Origin: SZUA-254 sp964596065 | Lineage (GTDB): Bacteria > Bacteroidota > Ignavibacteria > UBA10030 > SZUA-254 | DNA: 8,316 bases | Assembly (NCBI GenBank): GCA_964596065.1 | Contig: CAZQSM010000085.1 | Location: 1 to 8,316, forward strand | Reading direction: 5' to 3' | Translations under genes and position numbers: made by a program | Notes under the pieces: generated by a model | What the model was told of the DNA's origin: nothing | Database searches by the model: none | The model's input: only the letters and a program-made list of their open reading frames with translations | In this document: positions 1 through 4,929 of the stretch, one piece after another | Layout of the letters: every line of letters begins with the position of its first letter | Numbering within the stretch: position 1 is the first letter of the stretch

Positions 1-653
1 TCGCCGAGCTTCATCTTCTCGAGGGCGTCGGCGACCCGGAGGCGCGCGTCGATCCTCCCCGCGAGCGAGGGCTCCACGCGGAAGATTTCCTTCGAGCGGA
101 GGACGCACGTCCCGTAAAACCCGTTGTCATACAGGACCTTCGTCCCCCCCAGCCGGAGCGCGTTGACCGGGCCCGCCGTCGCGGTCCGGGCACTCCCCTC
201 GTTCCTGTCCCCGGCCCGCGTGGTCGTCGTCCTGGCGTTGCCGGGGGCGTCGAGCCCCGGGTCCGGCCTGGGGACCGACCGCACATCCTCCATCGCGAGC
301 TTGAGCAGCAGGTCTCCGCGCGTGATGTCGCGCAGGTCCGCGACGTCCACGATCACCATGGCCGGCAACTCGATCCGCCGCCCCCCGGCGTCGAGCACCG
401 CCGCCGCGCCCTCGCCGAGGCGCATCGAGTCCCCGGGCTTCAGCGCGTCGCCCGCGGCGACACCCACCCACGCTTCCGACGCACCGTGCCTCACGGTGAC
501 ATCGCCGCGCATGGAGACGATTCGGACCGGGGCGGCGGCGTCCGCCGCCTGCGGGGCCCGCGGCGCGGATTGCCCGGGCCGGAGCACCGGCACGCCCGCG
601 GGCGCGAGGCCCGGACCGGACAGCAACATCAGAACGATCATCGTTGATTTCAT
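1..653 (-). CDS. FecR-domain secreted protein, 3' end beyond the window
   Basis: I translated this frame by hand: 217 codons from the ATG at 653 run without a stop to the window edge. Residues 1-19 are a signal peptide (MKSTMIVLMLLSGPGLAPA), followed by a Pro/Ala-rich linker. Residues ~43-105 form a FecR-like domain: VRIVSMRGDVTVRHG, W62, a GD-x-L-x-PGDSMRLGEG turn and AVLDAGGRRIELP. A conserved-looking DLLLKLAMEDVRSVP segment (114-128) and a Thr/Arg/Gly-rich linker (~130-162) precede a helical part starting ALRLGGTKVLYDNGFYG and ending ALEKMKLG, perhaps the start of a TPR-like region. FecR-fold domains bind outer-membrane or envelope ligands, and such proteins are known to occur near CHASE2 proteins. 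It begins 13 nt after the barrel gene with a strong ribosome site, so it belongs to the same operon. The start is secure; the C-terminal architecture is unknown. Confidence 0.82.
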   Translation of the reverse strand, partial: MKSTMIVLMLLSGPGLAPAGVPVLRPGQSAPRAPQAADAAAPVRIVSMRGDVTVRHGASEAWVGVAAGDALKPGDSMRLGEGAAAVLDAGGRRIELPAMVIVDVADLRDITRGDLLLKLAMEDVRSVPRPDPGLDAPGNARTTTTRAGDRNEGSARTATAGPVNALRLGGTKVLYDNGFYGTCVLRSKEIFRVEPSLAGRIDARLRVADALEKMKLG

Positions 654-662
654 GGCGTTGGT

Positions 663-669
663 CTCCTTA
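663..669 (-). promoter_or_regulatory. Ribosome binding site overlapping the upstream stop codon
   Basis: TAAGGAG on the minus strand combines the TAA stop of the barrel gene with a GGAG ribosome site 9 nt before the ATG at 653. It fixes the start of the FecR-domain gene and implies coupled translation. Confidence 0.7.
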
Positions 670-2691
670 AAAATCCGTTTCGTGGTCGACGATGCGGACC
701 CATCCGCGGGCGAGGCCGTGCCCCACTTCCACGTCGTCGTAATACTGGTTGGCGCCGTCCTCCCACGCGGCCGCGAAACCCTTCCGGGTGAGCGTGGTTT
801 CCAGCGGGATCCAGAGCGTCGGGGCGCCGCCCGCCCCGCCGCGGATGACATACCGTTTCGGGTTGTCGGTCAGGACGCCGGCGCCGTCGGGCGGGATCCC
901 GGTATCGAACATCACGTAGATGTGTCCGGAGTCGGGCCGGTCAGGGGGCACGACGTCGACGAACGCGGTGCGGATCCCGATGCTCGAGAGCAGCGAACAG
1001 AAGAGCACCGAGAGGTCGTCGCAGTCGCCCCCCCTGAGCGAGAGCGTCTCCGATGGGTACTGCACGTGGTCCTGGCTTCCCCGGGGGTCCCTGACATAGA
1101 GCAGCCTGCCCGAAAGGGCGTCGAACAGCGTCTGCGCGCGCCTGAAATCGCGCAGCAGGGCGTCGGTCGTGTCGAGCGCCCCCCCGCCGGCCGCGAGGAG
1201 CGACCTCGTGGTCGCGAGGATTTCCGGGTCGTCGGGCGTGATGAAATACCTGAGGAGCGTCACGTCCCCGTTCCAGTCGTTCTTCCCGCGGAGGAGCACC
1301 TTCGCCTGGTAGCTGTCCTCCGCGTCGCCCCGGCGCACCGCGGACACCGAGACTTCGCCCTCCCCCACGATCATCGTCCGTATCCCCTGGACGGCGGAGT
1401 TGAGCACCGCAAAAAACGGGACTTCGACGCTCTCCCCGGCCTGGATCGTCTGGGGCCGGCTCTCGGTGGGGGCGTCCATGTACCGGTCGAGCCGGAAGCT
1501 GACGGTCGCTTCGATCGGGCTGTCGGTCACGTTTTTCACCCTCGCGCGGCCCACCGGCCTGAACGCGTGCACCGCCGAGGATGAGGGGTAGATGTCGCTG
1601 AGCATTTCCACGTATTCGATCCGCGCGATCGGGTCGCGGGTCCGGCCGAGGTTCAACGCCACGGTGAACGAGGCGCGGTCGCCGGTGAAACTGTTGTATT
1701 CGATCCCTTCGACGCCCGACTGCCGGAAGCTGGTAAGGTCGGCGCTGCCCCGCCGGCCGGTCTGGTCGGTGAAGAGGAGGAACGCCACCCCAAGGTCGAC
1801 GTTACCGATCGAGGAGGAAACCCCGGCGCCGAACGCTTCGGCGGTGATCCGGCCGTCCGCGTCGAGGTAGGCCCCCGCCCTCACCGTGAGGAATTCCGAG
1901 GCGCTCCACTCGGCGCCCGCGCCGATCCGCCGGTCGGTCCCCGCGTCGGCCGAGAAGAGGAGGTTCCCGACGCCCGCGTAGGCCGCGCCGGCCCGGAGCG
2001 TCTTGGGAAGATCCAGGGACGGGACGTCCGCCGACGCGGGAAGGGCCGACTCCGTGATGCGGAAGAGGTTTTTCGCCACCGCGCCGAGCGTCAGCCCGGG
2101 CACGGGGTCCCACATCGCCCCCCAGTCCACGGTCCAGCTCTTCCCCGCGTACTGCACCGGACTCGCGGTGATGACGTTGCCGGTGTCGATGTCGTACCCG
2201 GTGTCGGTCACCTTCTCTTCGAGGAAATGCGCGCTGAAGCCGAGGGAGATCCTCTCCCCCGCCTGGAACGCGTAACCCAGCGCGAACTGCTCGGTGTAGG
2301 AGATTTCCTTGTCGAACTGCGTCAGGATCGTGGAGCTCGAGTCCTCGATCGTGAACGTCGAGGGGACGATGAACTCCAGCCGTATCCCGGGAGAGTACCG
2401 GAGCGCCGCCGAATGGTCGGGAAGGAACCGCTTCCCGGCGGCCGCGTGATGGAGGGTGATACCCGATCCGCCCGACCGGAGCTGCAGATAGTTCGCCGCC
2501 GACAGGTCCCAGTCGCGCAGCCGGGTCAGGCCGGCGGGGTTCCAGTCGATCGCCCCGGCGTCACCGACCGCCGCCGTGTAGGCCCCGAGCGCCATCCCCC
2601 TCGACGACGAAAAATGCTGGGCCGGGCAGCTTGATCCCGGGAGCGGGACCGCCACCGCGGCAATCGTCAGGATCGCGTGGAGTGCGCGCAT
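667..2691 (-). CDS. Outer-membrane beta-barrel (PorV/UPF0164-like) fused to a transglutaminase-like domain
   Basis: A 674-residue exported protein. Residues 1-24 are a signal peptide, probably cut by signal peptidase I; the nearby C22 is not in a lipobox. Residues ~31-57 (GMALGAYTAAVGDAGAIDWN and then PAGL) match the start of PorV/UPF0164-like barrels. Alternating strands with aromatic girdles run to ~350. Residues ~358-470 look like a beta-sandwich, followed by a helical lead-in. The C-terminal ~520-674 part is transglutaminase-like: C557 in GGDCDDL, H590 in SGHIYVMFD, and a probable acidic third residue near E631 in WIPLETT. The catalytic Cys and His are both present, so peptidase, amidase or cross-linking activity in the periplasm is possible but unproven. 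The ATG at 2691 lacks a strong ribosome site and lies 11 nt after the preceding stop, suggesting translational coupling. The TAA stop overlaps the ribosome site of the next gene. Confidence 0.88.
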   Translation of the reverse strand: MRALHAILTIAAVAVPLPGSSCPAQHFSSSRGMALGAYTAAVGDAGAIDWNPAGLTRLRDWDLSAANYLQLRSGGSGITLHHAAAGKRFLPDHSAALRYSPGIRLEFIVPSTFTIEDSSSTILTQFDKEISYTEQFALGYAFQAGERISLGFSAHFLEEKVTDTGYDIDTGNVITASPVQYAGKSWTVDWGAMWDPVPGLTLGAVAKNLFRITESALPASADVPSLDLPKTLRAGAAYAGVGNLLFSADAGTDRRIGAGAEWSASEFLTVRAGAYLDADGRITAEAFGAGVSSSIGNVDLGVAFLLFTDQTGRRGSADLTSFRQSGVEGIEYNSFTGDRASFTVALNLGRTRDPIARIEYVEMLSDIYPSSSAVHAFRPVGRARVKNVTDSPIEATVSFRLDRYMDAPTESRPQTIQAGESVEVPFFAVLNSAVQGIRTMIVGEGEVSVSAVRRGDAEDSYQAKVLLRGKNDWNGDVTLLRYFITPDDPEILATTRSLLAAGGGALDTTDALLRDFRRAQTLFDALSGRLLYVRDPRGSQDHVQYPSETLSLRGGDCDDLSVLFCSLLSSIGIRTAFVDVVPPDRPDSGHIYVMFDTGIPPDGAGVLTDNPKRYVIRGGAGGAPTLWIPLETTLTRKGFAAAWEDGANQYYDDVEVGHGLARGWVRIVDHETDF

Positions 2692-2702
2692 CGCCCGGGC
2701 CG

Positions 2703-3614
2703 TCAGCGTCTGACCTGGACGAGGATGCTGTGGGATGTGAGCGCCTGGAGGAGGACGTCGTCCGGATAGCCGTCGATTCGGGCCGTCGCGACCGCCGCGG
2801 AGGAAAACGTGAAGATGAAGCGGTTCAGGTCGCGCGGAAGGAGGGCCAGGATCCTCTGTGGAATGCGCGCGCCCCCCCGGTTCGGTCCGAGCCGGAGGTG
2901 GAGGATCGGCCTGGTGTCGACGCGCTGGTCGACCGGCACGCCGATCACGAGGTCGACCGTCGCCCCTCCCCCCGACCAGCGGAGATCGAGCGGATCTTCG
3001 AACGACACGGGCGTCGTCGGGGAGAGGTTCCGGACGACGATCTTCTCCGGCGCGTCGATGCCCGCGGTGAACGGGAGGATGGCGCCGTTTCCCGTCCCCG
3101 CCCAGATGTACGACGCGCCCCCTTCATACCTGAAGCCGCCCGGTAGCCTGTTGAAGAGGACATACTGCGGACCGAGGAGCGTGTCCATCCCGTGGGCGCG
3201 CGCGTTCTTCCCCACCTTCAGCATCAGCGAACCGTTCAGCGCCACGATGCCCGCGTCGAGCGTCCGGAAGCTCGTCCGGCCCGCGGAGAGTTCGACCGGC
3301 GAGGAGCGGTCGAAGAGGATCGCCCTGGAGAGGCTTACCTCGAAGCTGGAGAGCGTACCGTCGTACCGGGCCCCCGCCAGGAGGAAGTGGCCGAAAAATT
3401 TCGCCGGGGGAAGCGGAACGATTCCCGAGGAATCGGCGTCGCCCAGTTCCATCCCCGGCATCGGGGCGGGGGGCGGCGTCACGACTTCGATCCGGCCGGC
3501 CTGCGTGTCGTCCACCAGCTCCACCGGGCCCGGTTCCCTGCAGCCGGAAACGAGCAATGCCGCCGCGGCGAGGGGCAGGATTGTCCGTCCCGGGAATGTT
3601 CTCGGGATATTCAT
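2703..3614 (-). CDS. Putative lipoprotein of unknown function
   Basis: A 303-residue protein when started at the ATG at 3614. The frame extends upstream to another ATG at 3692, but that would put 26 polar residues before the signal peptide. The 3614 start is preferred because GGTGA lies close upstream and the signal peptide begins cleanly: MNIPR, a hydrophobic run, then lipobox LVSGC with C25 lipidated. Residue +2 is Arg, compatible with outer-membrane sorting. A Pro-rich stretch (VTPPPAPMPG, ~45-54) leads into a mostly beta-strand-like body with an FTAGIDAPEKIVVRNLSP segment that resembles an Ig-like or beta-sandwich fold. I do not recognise the family, and no active site is evident. The stop lies 11 nt before the barrel gene, so the two are almost certainly co-transcribed, and the protein may be a periplasmic partner of the barrel. 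Function unknown. Confidence 0.83.
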   Translation of the reverse strand: MNIPRTFPGRTILPLAAAALLVSGCREPGPVELVDDTQAGRIEVVTPPPAPMPGMELGDADSSGIVPLPPAKFFGHFLLAGARYDGTLSSFEVSLSRAILFDRSSPVELSAGRTSFRTLDAGIVALNGSLMLKVGKNARAHGMDTLLGPQYVLFNRLPGGFRYEGGASYIWAGTGNGAILPFTAGIDAPEKIVVRNLSPTTPVSFEDPLDLRWSGGGATVDLVIGVPVDQRVDTRPILHLRLGPNRGGARIPQRILALLPRDLNRFIFTFSSAAVATARIDGYPDDVLLQALTSHSILVQVRR

Positions 3615-3632
3615 CGCTTCACCATCGTTCGC

Positions 3633-3661
3633 AATGTACTCACTTCGTCCGCCTTTCTCAA
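3633..3661 (-). promoter_or_regulatory. Weak candidate sigma-70-type promoter before the second lipoprotein gene
   Basis: TTGAGA (3661-3656) and TACATT (3638-3633) on the minus strand are separated by 17 bp, matching 5/6 and 4/6 of the standard boxes. The start point would fall near 3626, leaving only about a dozen leader bases before the ATG at 3614, which is short. It could give the last three genes expression independent of sigma-54. Confidence 0.25.
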
Positions 3662-3668
3662 AACAGGG

Positions 3669-3725
3669 GGGCTCCCGGTCGATCCGCGCCAATCATCTTC
3701 TCTAATCCGCGCCACCCGGGAGCCC
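3669..3725 (-). terminator. Perfect 10-bp inverted repeat; possible terminator or attenuator
   Basis: GGGCTCCCGG at 3725-3716 on the minus strand is perfectly complementary to CCGGGAGCCC at 3678-3669, with a 37-nt loop. It begins 15 nt after the stop of the first lipoprotein gene. The stem is followed by CCCTGTTTTGAG, a weak T-tract. It could be a leaky terminator or an attenuation element that lowers expression of the following genes. The loop is long for a classic terminator and contains two copies of TGGCGCGGAT, so a DNA-level operator role is an alternative. Confidence 0.35.
3682..3714 (-). repeat. Direct repeat of TGGCGCGGAT inside the inverted-repeat loop
   Basis: The minus strand carries TGGCGCGGAT at 3714-3705 and 3691-3682, starting 23 bp apart. 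A nine-base core, TGGCGCGGA, also occurs at 4875-4883 on the plus strand in the other intergenic gap. It may be a shared protein-binding site; this is inference from recurrence only. Confidence 0.3.
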
Positions 3726-3740
3726 GATCCCGTTCCATCG

Positions 3741-4751
3741 TCAGAACACCCTGTAGGGAACCCCCCACCAGCTGGCCGAGTACGGCTCGGCGTCGTCGAA
3801 GATCGTGCCGTGGGTCATCGCGTCGATGGCGACGTGGAAGTGGCCCCTGTCGGCGGGGACGGTCCACATCCGTTCGTACACCCTCGTGAACGTGCCGTCG
3901 CCGTTGTCGTTTTCGGAGACGAGACGCATCCGGAGGCGGTGCTTGCGGAACGCGTCGCTCGCGAAGCGGAGGGCGACAAGGTCGGTGTCGGGAGAGGCGC
4001 TGACCAGCGTCACGCGCATCGTGAGCTGCTGTTCCGCCTCGAGTTCCGGGACCGGCGGGCGGTCGGGGTGCAGCAGGGCGTCGAGGAGCCGGACCCACCG
4101 GTAGCGGAGGAAATGTTCCAGCGGGTCGGTCACGACGACCGTATCGCCGTCGGGGAGGAAGAGTTCGGATTTCACGATGACGATGTTGTCGTTCGGCTCC
4201 ACCGTGCCGCCGGCCACGAGCGACGTGGCGACCGGCACCCAGTTCCTCCAGAAGCGGACCGGGTCGCGGGAGACACGGCGGAAGATGACCCGCTTCATCG
4301 AGCGGTCGTGGAATTCCTTCTCCACGGTGACGGTGTCCCCTTCCCCGGAGACGCCGCGCACCTTGAAGACGCCGTAGATGTCCTTGGTGACCTTCGCCTC
4401 GGCGATGGTGTCGCCGCTCTCGAATTCGATCTCGACGTTCCTGATCACTCTGCGGATGAACCTGCCGAATCGCAGCGGCCTGATCGCGGCATCGACCTCG
4501 ACCCCGATCTCGCTGCTGATCCCGCCCGACGATTCGTAACTGGCGGGCCGCATTTCATCGTCTTCCATCGTCGGCTCGGAATTGGAGGAATACTCGTCGG
4601 CGAGCGCCGACTGCTGGATGGCGCTGCGCTCGTCGGTGACGCCCGCCGGAGGCTGGTTCGCGGGGTCGACGATCGCGTCCTCCCTGTTACAGCCGGCCAG
4701 GAAGAGCGAGCCCGCGAGCAGAAGCACGGAGAAGAGATGCGCGAATTTCAT
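3741..4751 (-). CDS. Putative lipoprotein of unknown function, first gene of the sigma-54-linked operon
   Basis: A 336-residue protein. Residues 1-20 are a signal peptide ending in the lipobox FLAGC, with lipidation predicted at C21. The +2 residue is Asn, not Asp, which does not suggest inner-membrane retention and is compatible with outer-membrane sorting. Residues ~22-75 are polar, acidic and probably disordered (DEYSSNSEPTMEDDEM). The remainder alternates short beta-strand-like and charged segments and ends in an aromatic-rich stretch (SASWWGVPYRVF). I do not recognise a family, and no catalytic motif is evident. The ATG at 4751 has a good ribosome site 8 nt upstream and lies just behind the sigma-54 promoter, so this gene would be the first product of that promoter. 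It is followed by a 126-bp gap with a large inverted repeat before the next lipoprotein gene. The gene and its lipidation are well supported; function is unknown. Confidence 0.87.
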   Translation of the reverse strand: MKFAHLFSVLLLAGSLFLAGCNREDAIVDPANQPPAGVTDERSAIQQSALADEYSSNSEPTMEDDEMRPASYESSGGISSEIGVEVDAAIRPLRFGRFIRRVIRNVEIEFESGDTIAEAKVTKDIYGVFKVRGVSGEGDTVTVEKEFHDRSMKRVIFRRVSRDPVRFWRNWVPVATSLVAGGTVEPNDNIVIVKSELFLPDGDTVVVTDPLEHFLRYRWVRLLDALLHPDRPPVPELEAEQQLTMRVTLVSASPDTDLVALRFASDAFRKHRLRMRLVSENDNGDGTFTRVYERMWTVPADRGHFHVAIDAMTHGTIFDDAEPYSASWWGVPYRVF

Positions 4752-4759
4752 TGTTTGGA

Positions 4760-4766
4760 CCTTTCC
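4760..4766 (-). promoter_or_regulatory. Ribosome binding site of the first lipoprotein gene
   Basis: The minus strand reads GGAAAGG, ending 8 nt before the ATG at 4751. It fixes that start, which also opens a complete lipoprotein signal peptide. Confidence 0.6.
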
Positions 4767-4810
4767 GTTGTTGATGAAGTTGTATGCTTACCCTCTTTGC
4801 ACCGGTATGC

Positions 4811-4826
4811 TACAACCCCCGTGCCA
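4811..4826 (-). promoter_or_regulatory. Sigma-54 (-24/-12) promoter driving the envelope operon
   Basis: The minus strand reads TGGCACGGGGGTTGTA, against the sigma-54 consensus TGGCACG-N4-TTGCW. The -24 half is perfect, the spacing is exact (GG-N10-G), and the only deviation is T for C in the -12 GC. The start point would be near 4800, giving a leader of about 48 nt with a ribosome site (GGAAAGG, 4766-4760) before the ATG at 4751. It lies immediately downstream of a gene for an intact sigma-54 activator, in the only sizeable gap before the envelope genes. The -24 element sits inside a 13-bp palindrome, CCCGTGCCACGGG (4818-4830). The match is direct; activity is inferred. Confidence 0.72.
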
Positions 4827-4888
4827 CGGGTCATCTTCATCGAATTCAATATACATTGGGGGAAATGACCGGTCTGGCGCGGAAGTGG

Positions 4889-4919
4889 AGCGCGGGAAAA
4901 AGGGGGAGAAGCGCGGGAA
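4889..4919 (-). repeat. 10-bp direct repeat, candidate enhancer (UAS) for the sigma-54 activator
   Basis: On the minus strand TTCCCGCGCT occurs at 4919-4910 and again at 4898-4889, starting 21 bp apart, which is two helical turns and the same DNA face. The two copies are centred roughly 95-115 bp upstream of the predicted sigma-54 start point, where enhancer sites for activators of this class usually sit. A weaker related sequence, TGGCGCGGAA, lies at 4875-4884 on the plus strand. Repeat and spacing are visible; binding by the neighbouring regulator is inferred, and GC-rich repeats can arise by chance. Confidence 0.4.
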
Positions 4920-4929
4920 GCCGGGGAAT

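Larger units (their letters stand above)
4752..4929. other. 178-bp regulatory gap between activator gene and envelope operon
   Basis: No gene is supported here. From the activator's stop towards the operon it contains a C/T-rich stretch with the direct repeats, then an AT-rich patch at about 4832-4858 that stands out against the GC-rich background, then the sigma-54 promoter and the leader. The AT-rich patch lies between candidate enhancer and promoter, where DNA bending is often needed, but I found no clean IHF box: a CAA...TTG pair has the wrong spacing. I saw no convincing hairpin terminator after the activator gene, so read-through from upstream remains possible. Confidence 0.6.

Noticed and set aside
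127..471. Minus-strand open frame of 114 codons
   Set aside because: It lies in another frame inside the FecR-domain gene, whose translation has a signal peptide, a domain and a strong ribosome site; this one is Arg/Gly-rich with none of these.
124..1584. Long plus-strand open frame (486 codons)
   Set aside because: It is antisense to the FecR-domain and barrel genes. Long antisense frames are expected at this GC content, and its translation is Arg/Pro/Gly-rich with no domain.
3615..3692. N-terminal extension of the second lipoprotein to an ATG at 3692
   Set aside because: It would bury the lipoprotein signal peptide behind 26 polar residues and overlap the inverted repeat; the ATG at 3614 has its own ribosome site.
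4832..4858. Possible IHF box in the AT-rich patch
   Set aside because: The CAA and TTG halves are 6 bp apart rather than 4, and other core bases do not match. Only AT-richness is supported.
3192..4868. Plus-strand open frame of 558 codons
   Set aside because: It is antisense to both lipoprotein genes, low-complexity in composition, and would run through the sigma-54 promoter gap.
4860..4929. Intrinsic terminator after the CHASE2 activator gene
   Set aside because: There is a short T-run, but the repeats before it are direct rather than inverted, so no stable stem precedes it.
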